A stretch of 64,000 nt of DNA from Azadirachta indica (taxonomy: Eukaryota; Streptophyta; Magnoliopsida; Sapindales; Meliaceae), in assembly GCA_022749755.1 (NCBI GenBank), contig CM040443.1:9149744-9213743 (forward strand), given 5' to 3'. The notes beneath the pieces were generated by a model, which saw only the letters and a program-made list of their open reading frames with translations, did no database searches and had not been told where the DNA came from. Shown here piece by piece: positions 36,650 through 49,453 of this stretch (positions within the stretch are counted from its first letter, which is position 1; every line of letters begins with the position of its first letter). The translations under genes were made by a program, and so were the position numbers.

Positions 36650-39600
36650 ACAACTGTCGCTTTAGTGACTTCGTTAAATAAGAGGCAGAAACAAGGTACC
36701 ATTTCTGCCAAGGTCTTTCATTTATATGCTGTAATTAATGTAATACGTCTTACCTGTCTCTGTCATTTTCTCTATCAAATCAAATCTTTCTCTCTCTAAG
36801 AAATTTCAAAATCTGCATTTTTTTAATTCGAGGCTCTAATAACGCTCAGATTCTGAAATCCACTTTGGTGCGATTTTCAAATCAAAACATCATATACCGT
36901 ATCGTATCGCGGGATTTAGGTAATATTTTAGTGTTCGACGATATTTTGGTCAAATATTGGAGTGCTAAACAAACAGTGACAGTGTGGTCGGGAGTGAGGA
37001 GAGAAATTTGTCCGGAGGTCAAAGGATGACCACATCCTCAAATGGAAAAGGCGACACGCGTCCCCATACCGGCGGGTAAAGTTTTTTTTTTTTACTGTAT
37101 AGCCTTTTGCCGGTGACATTATATTTGCTGCTGTTACAGTACTGCGTTCGTACAACTAACACCTGACCAGTGACAACACGATGCGTAACAATAGAAAAGA
37201 ATTGAAGATTAGCATATACGTCCATCTTTTAGCGAAGAAGAACCCGCTTTAATTTAATCTGCTAGATTAGATGTAATCGTTGTAACTTACAAATAATAAA
37301 AATGAGTTTATTTATTAATACAGAAAAATTGAGGGACTTGGAGTTAATACTCGTAGAAAATAGAAGTTGGTATCTTCAAAAATCTCGCGGGAGAGGTACG
37401 TGAACCCCGCCGCTTGGTCATGCACGTGCTGCCTCGTGATTTGTTTACTTTATTTATTTATTTTTTTTTCCTTTTAGGTGATTCTATATCTTTTTATGAT
37501 TCACTTCAGCTTTTAAGGGAATCAAGTTTGCTTCTGTGCATATAAAACGAATCCCAGTTCAATAAATTTGGGATTGTATTAATGGTAAGTTCGAATTTCA
37601 AAATGTTTTAAGAGAATAATAAGTTTAATTAATGAAGATTTGTCTGTGATGATTTAATCTGATTTATAATGGGAATAATGCTAGTATGCATAAATGACAA
37701 TCACAATAAAATCGATGGATCATGCATGAATATCAATTTTTTGCGATTTACTTAAAGCAAGCATGGAAAAAATAAAATAAGGTGAATATTTCATTTTTTG
37801 TCTTACGATCATAAATTGGATGCACTATCGATAAATAAATTTTTTAATATATGGCGAACCTTATCGTATTATGGAAATATTAAAATTTTGATTTATCTAT
37901 ACATGTACAGTATTATTGACAATTATAGCATTGAGGTATTTGGTGTAAATTTAACATTATTTTCTTAAATAAAAATAAATAATTCGTTGCTTTTTTAATG
38001 AATAAATAAAATAACTCATTGCTACAACAACTTGTTATGTACAAGTATGATATATTTTAAATTATTTATATGTATGTTATTTTTCTATTGTTACTGCTAT
38101 AGTTATATCTTAGTACCATCGAGGAACAATTGTAATATAAATAGTGGATACTATTGAACATAGGATCATAATAACGAAAATATTACGTAATAATACTTTT
38201 AAAAGAATTAAATATTTTTTCAGTTTAGAAATTGGGCTAAAGACATGTCAATGTCTCTAAAGTTTGTTTATGAGTGGAATGATGTTTATAATCCATTGAA
38301 ATCAAAATTTTTATTTTAATTTTTTTCGTTTTAGTAAATTTTATGCACCACACGCCAAAACGACAAGGAAGAGAGCGAGGAGATTTGGAGTCCCAAAGAA
38401 ATCTTGGTGTGGGACCGACACGCTCTTTTTTACGTTTGGACTTTTGCTACACTTTCTAAATTTTCAGACACTGCAGATCAAATCTCGGATATCGCTCGCT
38501 TGAATTGTCTTTCCAAGGAAGATTGAATTTCTCGCGTACTAGTATTTTGTATTCGTATTCGTGTAAAAAATCAACATATCGCGGGATTTTCTCCTCAAAG
38601 CGAGGTAAAAACTAATGTCACGCAGCACAACGTGATGTTTGGTGTCACAGTCACTTTGTCAATTGACTTAAAACCGCGTTACGAAGCAACGCCACATTTA
38701 CGATCAGAATAGATAGATATACGAAACGGAACGCAACTCTCTCCCAAGTAAATACTGTAGGGACTCCTCTTTTTCGTCCTTGTTCCTTTCTCTGTCCTCG
38801 CTTTAGCAACTTGCATTATTGCTCTTTAAGCACGTTGCTGTTGAGGGTTAATGACCACGTGCCGATGACTAATCAATCTACCAATTCAAAAGTTAACCAG
38901 GCTATTATTAATTAACTTTTATAAATTAGTTTTTTTCTTTTCAAATTATTTGAATTTTATTAATTTTTAAAAAATATCTTTAACAATTTTTAAAAATACG
39001 ACGATAATAAATAAATTTTATGAATACAAACTTTTATATTTTTTAATATAAAATTAATTTAATTCTAAATATTAAAAAAATGACTAAACATGATAAATAA
39101 TTTTTTTAATAAATTTAAATACATAAAATATGTGTACGTTTCATTCTTAAAATAAAAATTTGAGTACTATTATGAATACAAATTTTTTAAAGGAAAAATT
39201 ATCCTACAAACTAATGTTGTGATGTTATGTTCAATTTTATCTACAAATTGATGTTGTAATATTATGTTATTAAGGTATATCATAAGTTTTAAAAGACATA
39301 TGAAACATAATATATATTTATTTAACCATGAATCAATAAACTCTGAAATTGACTACTCGTAAATAAACAAATTAATGTTTCTAATTGACATTTGATTTAT
39401 ATTTGTACAATAAAATTTTTAATTAAACAAAATAATATTATGACGAGTTTGCAACTAAAATCTAAGGAGGTAAGGTTGGTGGATGGTGATATATTTGATT
39501 TGCGTTACTTAACATGGCGGTCTTCCTTTAAGACAAACAAAAGCATCAGTAGAACACGCAAAAACTGCTGCAGTGATAATTAATGTTCCGAAACTGAACG

Positions 39601-41700
39601 CGCACTGTATGACTGTAATGACGCAGAAGAAAGCTGCTACCATTAAAATTCAATAAATCCCAATGAATCGGTCTTGCATGTGTTTTGATACACGCCACGT
39701 TATCGGCCAAACACACATTACCCTAATGCCAAATCGAATCCCATTATTCCTAACCAATTAAATTCGTTGCGACATGATAAAAATTAATAACACAAGTTTT
39801 TACAACATAATTTTTAATCGTTTGAAGAAGTTTTTTTTTTTTTTTAAATTTGAGATTATAAATGTTTCGTCGAGACTTAATTTTATTGGTTATGAAATCT
39901 TAAATGACCTAAGCATATCACAGAATTCATATCCAATAAAAAATATAGAAATACGAGATGTAATACTTTTGACATTTATTATTTTGAAACAGTCGAGCCA
40001 TACATTTAATTTAGGACATTGAAGTAGCCTTTATTAATAGAAAATTTCCAAGCGTTTAACAAGAAATTGAAAGGGTTATAAAGAATTCGTTGACTTGGGA
40101 ATTATGAAAAGCAACGCTAAACCAACTAAACTAAACCTTGTTTTAATTAAAATTAAAAAAAGGGTGGCAATTCCCTTTGGTCAAACAGAATCTAAAATCG
40201 GCCCATCATGACCCACTAATTTATTTTTTCCCTCTCGCTTTTCATCATCATGATAAAAAAAAAAAGGAAATAAATAAGCCGTGTGGGGTCACAACTGTAC
40301 GATCAATTAGGTCGGATTGAACGGGGATTAGCATATGTGTGTGCGCGTGTTTCGGAGGCATAGCTCGTGGCCGACCAACTGAACTAATTGTATGGATTAG
40401 ATCCGATTTTACAATGAAGGTTCCGAGAGAAGAAAATGATAGACCCAAACCAAACGTATACAGTACATTAATTAAATTAATAAGGTTATTTATCTTTTTC
40501 AAAAACTTTATTAAGCTGATTTTTTTTTTTTAAAAAAAAAAGAAGAAAAGAGAGGAAGAAAGAAAGAAAGCAATGCCGGTGCAATTGAATGATGGGTTTT
40601 TATTTTAGAAGATATGGGCATCTGCTTTTTCAAATTTCAGAGTGATTTGGAGCATCTTTTTCTCTCCTGGTTTCTTGTACTGACAAGGCCAGATTATAGA
40701 CACTTTCTATCTCTCTCAATTTTTTTTTTCCCCTTTTACCAAACAGGTAACAAGGGACACATATTCCATATTCTCTATTACCACTGAAGGAACAATTAAG
40801 GATGTGCCACACTGTCACGATAGCTTATTTATATATTTCTAAACATTGTAAACTTAAAGCGATCCTACATATGAGTCGGTTTATAACTTATCACAACTCT
40901 GTTGATTGGGATAATCATAAAGGGAGATAATAGTGAGTAATACGATTTCCTTTGATCACATGCATATGGCCCCAAATTTGGTATGCATGTGTGTCAGCCA
41001 AGTAACAGCTTAGGCCATTTGTTGGGTTGGATTCTCGCAAATACAATAAATGAAAAACCCAAATCTTGAATCTCCAATCTAGGCCTAACTTTAATACCGT
41101 ATCTGTTTGTTTCTTCTACAATCATCTCAATGAAAAATAAAAACACACATGAAGATGACTCTGTTTGTTTGTCTACTCACCCTCCAATTATAAAGCACTC
41201 CGGGCCTGTTTGCTTGTTTCCGTGAGGACAATGGCAGTGGCCATGCTAGACTCATCACTCTCTTTCTCTCTCTCTCTTATGTAGAGTTTTTACTTCACTT
41301 TAAAAACATTTTGTTTAGTAAAATCTTCAACGTCAAAACCGCCACGTCTTTCTAAAGTTCTAACGACAATACATAATAATAGTTAAAATATTTGTATCTT
41401 TTCATTATGCCGTAATGTTGCAAGTAATCCCAAAGGATACTGTGATTTGCAAACGGTGCAAAAGTTTGGGCACGATACTAAAGGGTCCAAAACAGTAGGG
41501 CCCAAACTGGTAAGACTGGATAAGCCTAAGAATTTGGGCTACTGTTGTTTTGGTTCTGAGCTGTCCTGAAATAAGCTCGTTATGTTATAGGTTTCATCAT
41601 TTCTTATTTCACTTTCTGTATTAGATGACGAAAATAGCACTGTTGTGCCGTATTTCATTTCATTAAGCTAAGCACAAGCAAAGTGGTATTATTTTGTAAA
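36650..41700. other. Five-kb intergenic region upstream of the response regulator
   Basis: The first 1-1.5 kb is the response-regulator promoter. It is followed by very AT-rich DNA (37.6-38.3 and 38.9-39.5 kb), a somewhat richer island at 38340-38830, a T-run near 39834-39846 and a CT run near 41261-41278. Frames of 60-84 codons occur but look random. No RNA gene recognised. Confidence 0.5.
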
Positions 41701-41729
41701 TTATCCGAAAATTGAAGGCCCCAAAAGCA

Positions 41730-44700
41730 ATGGAGTGTGCTGCCAAGGGGCGCGGAACTCGTTGCATAGGCCCAGCCAGAAGACGCTGTGGTCGCTGTGG
41801 AGCTGTTGCTTATTGCTCCGTCTCTCACCAGGTGACCATAATTTTTAATTTCTTTTAGTGTTCCTTTCTTTTGCTTTTTTGTAATTTAATTTTTTTTAGG
41901 TGTTGTTGGCGGGTTTTTTTTCCTGAAGTTAAGTTTGGTGAAATAGTCAGATATTCTTTAACAGATTTCACATTGGAATGACCATAAAGGAGAGTGTGAA
42001 AGGTTAGAACAGCAAATGAAGTGTGTGGATGTTTTGAATAATTTTCCTTTCACATTTTCTGAAGAAGCTACTGTTCAGGTAAATGGTTATTCTCTTGGTG
42101 GGATTTCAAGTATCTTTGAATAAGTATCAAATTTGAACTTTTAACTGAGTGTGTAACCTTGATAGGTGTGTGAAAAGCGGGAGTCCAGGTGTTCATTCTT
42201 CAGCAAAAGGGGAATTCATCGAGTTGGAATGTGGATGGGGGAATGCTCCTGCGGATTGTCCGCGGCTTCATTTGACCGTTCAAGGTCTTTTCATGCATTA
42301 TGTTTTAACACGTTCTTACTTTGGCAGTTTGCAATCTGCATTCTGAATCACATGGTAAAAATATTTAATTTGTTTCAAAATGTAAAGTTTAGGAATTATT
42401 CAAGTAAAATTTACAGAATTTGGATAATTGATAAAGGGCTTTATGCAGATAGTAAAAGAGGCAAAAGATGATGTTCGTGCACTATAATCTTTTGAACTTA
42501 CTAAAAGCTTGCCTGATTTTGAATGTGGAAGCTTGTTGATTTGAAAGGAAAAGCTCTCTTGCATTTTAGGTTACTGATTATGCATGCCTGGTGGTGCTTT
42601 GTTTTGAGTTTGATTAAGGAGGAGTACTTGAACCATCACTATGTGCTTAATAATCTTTCAAACTATGAAAATAATGACCTTGGTTATAATATTAAGATTC
42701 TGTTTTCATATGTATAGCTGACCTATATACACCTATGTGGACAGAATCAGAGAAAGGGATATGGTTCATCTTTTTTAGCATTTTGTTAACCGTTGCATGG
42801 GGATTAAAAACATCAAATGACTCGTTGTAGATGCTGGTTTTCATTGGATCAAACTATTTTATTATGTGTGAATTTTATTTTTTATAAGTTTTGTGTTTAC
42901 CTTACTGGCAGGTCAAACAATGACAGTTGGGACCTCCCAAGTATCATGTGCCCATGTTCTGGTATCTTTGTTTGCTTCACCCTTTTGTTTCCATGTAACA
43001 ATTGGTGTTTCTAATTTTGTCTTGGCATCATGCAGGGCCTTCATCACCATTATCAAAACATTTATGTAGCTGGAAGGATTACTATGAGTGGAGGAACATC
43101 CCTCTAGATTCACCTGTTGCTTTGCTTCTCCACTGGGTAAGATATAATGTTATGAATAAATCAAAAGTTAAGGCTCGTGTTTGTATAATACTTGTCATTT
43201 TGAACCAGTATTATCACACATCTCAAGCCAGACTACCTTTAATCTCACATGGCCAAATCTGTAACAGGTTTGATGAATGGAAACTTAACTGCCAGGTTTA
43301 CTTCATTTTTTGAGGTTTCTCTAATTAGGAATGCTTAGCTTTTAGGCCGTCTTAGACATAGGAGTTGAGAGGAAAAATACTCACATCCTAGATATGAAGT
43401 TCAAGTGACAAAACCAAACTTTTATTGAGTTCAATTTTATTGGGGTTTGTATTATTTTTGCTTCTGCCAAAATCTGAATATGCTTTGTTAAAAATATGTC
43501 AAAAACAAACTTCAGATATAGGAACACAAATTCAGATCTGACAATTGAAATCTATTCACCAAAGTACTACTATTAGTAATTGCATGTTTATTCTCCAGTA
43601 CACACATGTGCATAATGTTATCTCTACTCTGATTGTTTTTTTTTTTAAATGCAGCCACTTACAATATATTATGCGTCTCTAGTTGCTGGGTTTGGAAGCT
43701 TTAATTCTGAAATCAATAATAAATTTTGCATACACTACCTTGGTATATTCTTTTATTCAACTTTTTATTCTGTAAGTATTCTAGTTTTGACTGCTACTAA
43801 TTTGTTGATTTGTCAAGCATGCAATTTAGAGAATTTCCTTTCCTTTGATAACTTCTTACTAAAAGCTATAAACAATAACCTTGTAATTTCTGTGGTTTCT
43901 TAGGCTATGAGGCAATATCTTCCATTTGCCCTTGTATTTATAGGATCAACACTGTTTCAAACTCTGTAAACAGTTTGACTTTTTTGGCAGAAATGAAAAT
44001 TTCAATTGTAAGTGGGGGAGGTGATTTTCTTCTAGAATAGTTAGTGAACTTGCTTATGACTTTCTATCACCAGTAACAAGTTATACTAAGATTTTTAGTT
44101 ATTGGCCTCAGGACTTATAATTCTAAAGCAGATGCTAAAAACTATTTATAGGGTGTCAAATCATACATGCGTGTTTATTGTTTGCTATTGCTGAAGTATT
44201 TTTCATTGGGGAGTGTTCTTACTTTGACTATTGCACATTGTAAAAGCATCTTGTTTATTATCATTTTGTGCAATGTCAAGTTAGCAATCAATTGTAGTAG
44301 TATTTCTAAGCTATTTAACATCAGGTTTGGCTTAATGATTTGAGCTTCTCAGGGCCTGAGAAAGAGCTTCTACAACTTGCTGTATTTGGGGAGTTGCGTG
44401 CACTTTTCCCTGGTGTGCAGGTGCATATGGATCTTATTGGGCCTGAAATTCCGCCACATAGGTCAATCATGAACTTTATAATTGATGTTGCATTTTAGTT
44501 GTGTGCTAGTAGGGCGTCAAATTCAAGTCCTCAGAGCACTTAGTAGTCCATACATATCATAATGCAATAAACTTTAATAAATTCAAGCTCTGTAAGATGT
44601 TCACATTCTTTTTCATCAGATTCAGGTTGTCAATTCTTTGGTTAGGTCTCATTTTCCTTCAATTTCTTTACTCTAAATAGGTCAAGAAGTGGTGAAAATT

Positions 44701-45757
44701 GATGAGGTTGTAAGGAAGAGTATCTTGGCCAATGACCTGACATGTAGGTCGGGAATGAGGATATAAAATATGAAGCTGTGCCAACTTTTTTTGGATGAGT
44801 GTTTGTTGATTGCTTTGCAAATGAATGAACTTGTAATGAAGATGACATAATTACTAGTTCAGGGTGTGCCTTGCTAATCTAGTGAAGAGAATTTACAATA
44901 CTTGGATCAATTATTGTTCCATACTTATTCTCCTTTTCTTGCTTTAAATGAATAGGGATGGTGAGAAGATAAATTTTCGCAGTTATGCTCATTGCTTCGA
45001 CTCTGATTGCATGTGCAAGCCTTCAAGTGAGAAGTTCAGTTGGAGTGCATGCACAGTTAGATCTTCATCAGTAACATTGCAGCTGCACAGAGGATTTTAT
45101 CATGATCGTTACAGAGACATAGCAAAGGTATCCTCTCCCTGCGCTGCACATACACGATGCATGTATATAACTTCTTTTTCTTTCCTTGGTCTGTTCATCC
45201 AAAGCCTCTCATCTTAGAAATGTTGTGTTTGCTTGGTTGCATTTCTTGCATCTTCTCACAAATTCTCTGATCTGTCAACAGGATTCATTTCCTCATTTAG
45301 TCATTGCTCCAAATGCTGGCATTGCTGCTTATTCAAGTTGGTCGTCAACTATTGTATGCCTTTGATACCCTAAGCATTGCTCTTGCTAATTTTGATTTGT
45401 CTATCTGGCTACACTTCGTTCGTCACTTCTTTTTGATTGCTTGGATGAATGCATTTCAGGAGCTAATAAAGGAGACAAATGCCCTGGCAATATTTTCTGA
45501 TTATTGCGAACAAGCTTGTCAGCTTGCAGCTTCTTGCATAGGCACCATAACTGGCTGTCCACCTAGATTTCCTGTATGTCCATGTTGCTTTTTTTGCCAT
45601 TTTGTGGTGAAAAATATGGTAATGAACTGTGATCATATTTTAATTTGAAGCCTGTGCTTTGTAGATTCAATTAAATCCATTTAGGCAGCCGTTGGTGGTG
45701 GAAGACACTGCTCTATATCTTCCTTGCTATTCAAATTGCTTCCTATTTGGGATGTGA
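41730..45757 (+). CDS. MYND-type zinc-finger protein (At1g70150-like)
   Basis: Uncharacterised plant protein with an N-terminal MYND-like zinc finger (protein-protein interaction) and a conserved C-terminal region resembling those of MSS51/zmynd15-type proteins. Exons: 41730-41831, 41965-42078, 42166-42284, 42912-42961, 43036-43136, 43655-43742, 44353-44461, 44956-45127, 45282-45353, 45460-45573, 45665-45757; 377 residues. Potential ligands are Cys12, Cys20, Cys23, Cys29, His33, His37, His41 and Cys45. Later conserved blocks are PEKELLQLAVFGELRALFPG, DSFPHLVIAPNAGIAAYSSW (a classic block of this family) and a C-terminal NPFRQP...LPCYSNC end. The exon 7 acceptor at 44353 was chosen because the nearer AG at 44324 gives an immediate stop. 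Function not established. Confidence 0.9.
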
Positions 45758-46439
45758 AGTGGTTTACTTAGAAATATGCATTTAGTGGAACATTGTTCAC
45801 CGCCTTCTCCAAGCATACATTTTGATCCCGTGAATCTAAGGACATTGGTGGAGTTAATAACTTTGATGGAGTTAAGAAGGCCAACGAGACATGTTGGGTT
45901 ATTGTGGTAGTATGAAATTTTGCATTCACTTGTTGATGGAAGTTTGTGCCAATATTGCTGCCTGTTCGGCTTCCCCTGCAGAGTGAGATTCAGAGGCTCG
46001 AGTCAGTCCCTATCTTGGTGAAATCTGAGGTAGATTATGATTTTGTGAAGTTTCCCGTTGAGGGCTCCAAGTTAAATGAAACCCAAAGTACTCGATGTTC
46101 ACTAAATGGAACAGGGTTTTCTTGTGAAGGAAAATATTGATAATGTTTCAAAGTATTGATGCTGAATGGCTAGTACAGTTTTTGGAGTTTGGATACTGAC
46201 TTCAGATGAACAGACAAATCTGCTTTTAAGCATCATGTATTGGAGTTGTTTCTATTCTATCCTTTGTTGTATCATGATTTTGGATATTCTGTGGGATGAT
46301 TCTAAGTTTGAACAGAGTACACAAAATCAAATCAATTGGTCCCGAAAAAATTATGTACGTCTTCGTAGCGATGAAGAAAAAATACTTATTATAATTTTGA
46401 TTACAACGACGTCGGCACCGAAGGAAATAAGAAAAAGGA

Positions 46440-47648
46440 AAAGTAGGGTAATAATATCAAGGTTTATGAGTTTTGATAAATAAGAATATATTTTGATAAT
46501 TTTCAATGAATAAAATTATATTATTAAACACAATAAGATACCATTTGTTATAGCTTTCAAATGTATATCAAACAAAAATTTAACATTAAAATTTTGAATA
46601 AAACTTAAATTGAGATAGCAAATTTTTGGTCAAAAAAAAATATATATTGTGGATACCAAAATTTTGCAGCTCTGATACCTAAAACTAAATGTATATTCTC
46701 ACCTCGAGAGCTCGTTTAGTTTTTTTCTTTCGAGTGAATTGTAAAACAAAAAGAAGATTAACGGGAGTTAGATTTTTCAGCGAAAACCCTTCGATGCTTA
46801 AGTCAAGCTATGAGTTTTCTTATTTAAATAAAGTTCTGTAAATATTTTGACAGAGTTTCAGTGTTCTAGTGAGAATTGCGTACCTTTTTCCCTCACCTTA
46901 CCTTCTCTTTATAGTGTTCTTGATGTACCAACGATCATATTTAATTTTGTAATTGAAAATAATAATTGAATTCTTATAATTGAGTGATAATAAATAGTTA
47001 TTATTTTGAAGTTTGTTGGAGTTACAATTTTGCATTTGTCTATTTGACATGAATCTCTAATCTGAACAGATTTCTCCATGTAAAATCTGACCTGGTGCTA
47101 AGTTGAGGAGAAAATATTTTTCTAACCATATTTTCTTCCAACAATCATATTATTTGCATAACAGAAGTCTTTAATTAACTTCATAACTACATAATCATGT
47201 GTATTGATTGACTTAACTCTTCCCAAATAATTTATAATCTTCATTTATTCTCCATCAATGCCAATCCAGACTGGATTTTATTAGACTAGATGTGACAAAA
47301 ATTGTTGACTAGTTTGAATATTAGAACCGATCAAGTTTTACCTTTGACTAAATTGATCAGAATCCAAAAAGGCTGGCCAAATGTTCACTTTTCTTTACCT
47401 CTATTCATCTCCCCAGCATTAAGTCCCTTAGTTTTAAGTGAAATTAGCATTTTCACTGGAAACTTAAGTAAAAAATAATTTACAAAATTGAACCCTTCAG
47501 TTTTGTATTACTAGAATTCTAACACAACCCTTCTTCGCCCTTGAACTATTATGTAGTCAGTCCAAACGACGTCCAACTAATCAGGACATCGAGCTAAACA
47601 TAACTAGCAGCAACCATTAAACTGAATACATCAGGTGTTCTCGAAACT
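46440..47648 (+). repeat. Left arm of large inverted repeat
   Basis: Pairs with the reverse complement of 47975-49110. The outer 200 bp is weaker (AAATAAGAATAT and TAAAATTTT(G/A)AATAAAA shared); the inner 1 kb is clear. Confidence 0.7.
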
Positions 47649-47974
47649 AAATAGGACCAACTGTCTCCATGAACACCATTAAGCCCCCTAGTTTTCATTG
47701 AGAACTAAATCTCAATGAAAACTAAATGTTGAGCATCATGGCGACGCTTAAGGTTTTGGCAAAATGTTGGTGGCGCAAAATGTGATCGTCAAATATTTTG
47801 GATCCCCCGCCATCCATTCATATCCATAAATGCTGCAATGATGAATCTGATTTACCTGTCCACTATCACAACAAGTGTTTATCTGTAATTGATCCATTGT
47901 GTTTATTGTGTAAGCATGAGATGGTTACATTAGATTTCATTAGTGGTGTTTGGGGAGACCGTTGGTTGTGTTTA

Positions 47975-49110
47975 ATTTAGAGAACACCTGATGTGTTCTG
48001 TTTAATGGTTGTTGCTGGTTATGTTTAGCTCGATGTCCTAATAAGTTGGATGTCGTTTGGACTAGCCAAAGAATAGTTCAAGGGTGAAGAAGGGTTGTCT
48101 TTGAATCCTAGTAATACAAAACTAAATGTTCGGGTTTGTGAATTATTTTTGAATTAAGTTTTTAATAAAAATGCTAATTTCATTGAAAACTTAGGGCTTC
48201 GTGTTTGGGAAGATGACCAAAGGTCAAGAAAAGTCAACACCTAATCAGCCTTGTTAGATTTTGATTAGTTCAATCAAAGGTAAAATTTAATCGGTTCTAA
48301 TATTCAGAATAGTCAATAGTTTTGGTCACGTCTAGTCCAATGGCATTCAGTCGGACCAACATTGATGGAGAATAAATAAAGATCATAAATTGTTTAGGAA
48401 GAGTTAAGTTAATAAATATGCCCGATTATGTAGTTATGAAGTTAATTAAAGACTTCTGTTATGTAAATAATAAGACCGTTGGAAGAAAATCTGGTCAAAA
48501 AGGTATTTTCTTCTTGACTCAGGACCAGGTCAAATTTTACATAAAGAAATTTGTTCAGATTAGAGATCCACTTCAGATAGACGAACGCAAAATTGTAACT
48601 TCAGCAAACTTTAAATAATAACTGCTCATTATTGTTTAATTATGAAGCTTCAGTTATTATTTTTAGTTACAAAATTAAATGTGATTGTTGGTACATAAAG
48701 AACATTATAAAGAAAAAGTAAAGTGAGGGAAAAATGTACGCAATGCTCACTAAAGTATTGAAACTCTACCAAAATATTTATAGAATTTTACTTAAATAAG
48801 AAAACTCATAGTCTGACTTAATCATCAGAGAGTTTTCACCAGAAAATCTGACACCCTTTGATCTTTTTTATTTTATAGTTTACTCGAGAGAGGAAGACTA
48901 AATGTGAGACGAGAATATATATTTAGTGTTGGGTATCGAAGCTGCAAATTTTTTATACCAACATATACAATTTGACCTGTTTTACTTAGTTGAATTTTAT
49001 TTAAAATTTTACTGATAGTTCTTTCTTTTTAACTATTAGTGTCTTTAAAAATGATTTCATCATATTCTTATTTGTTGTTTTGGAGAACGAAATTATTATT
49101 TTAGTTAGGG
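47975..49110 (-). repeat. Right arm of large inverted repeat
   Basis: Reverse-complement partner of 46440-47648. It ends about 340 bp before the ATG of the next gene, so it lies in that gene's promoter region. A 66-codon ATG frame at 48418-48618 inside it has no recognisable domain. Confidence 0.7.
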
Positions 49111-49453
49111 ACTCGAATGTTATTTTCTCCAATTGAAAATTTGATCACAAGTTGCCCGGAAAAGTCAGTTTTTAGCTTTAACGAACCGAAACACCGCCAC
49201 GTAAGCAACACTCCTCTTACAGAACATCATCGAACAAAATTTAATTAAATTAATCCCACCAACCTAAATAATCCGAATTCCAATCCTAACAAAAAGAATC
49301 CCTCGTCTCTATGTTCCAAGTCAATCCAACCCAAATCTCTATGGATCCTCCTTAAAATCCCCATCGTCCTGTTCAATTGAGCTCTAAAAGTGTTGAATTG
49401 TAGGGTCTTCATCTGTAGTGTTGAACCGAAAAGGGATTAAAACAACCCCACCC

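Larger units (their letters stand above)
46440..49110. mobile_element. Large inverted-repeat element (fold-back or long-TIR type)
   Basis: Left arm about 46440-47648, right arm about 47975-49110, in inverted orientation, with a loop of about 325 bp. Matching blocks run in order through both arms, for example TATGAGTTTTCTTATTTAA, TTTTTCCCTCAC, AGTTTTGTATTACTAG, GAAGAAGGGTTGT, and CATCAGGTGTTCTC at the inner end. By eye the arms are roughly 75-85% identical with small indels. No transposase frame. This fits a non-autonomous fold-back or Mutator-like element with long terminal inverted repeats. Ends are approximate because similarity fades outward, and I could not find a target-site duplication. 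Confidence 0.7.

Noticed and set aside
44321..44352. Acceptor at 44324 for exon 7 of the MYND gene
   Set aside because: It would put an in-frame TAA four codons on. The AG at 44352 keeps the frame and the conserved PEKELLQLAVFGELRALFPG block.
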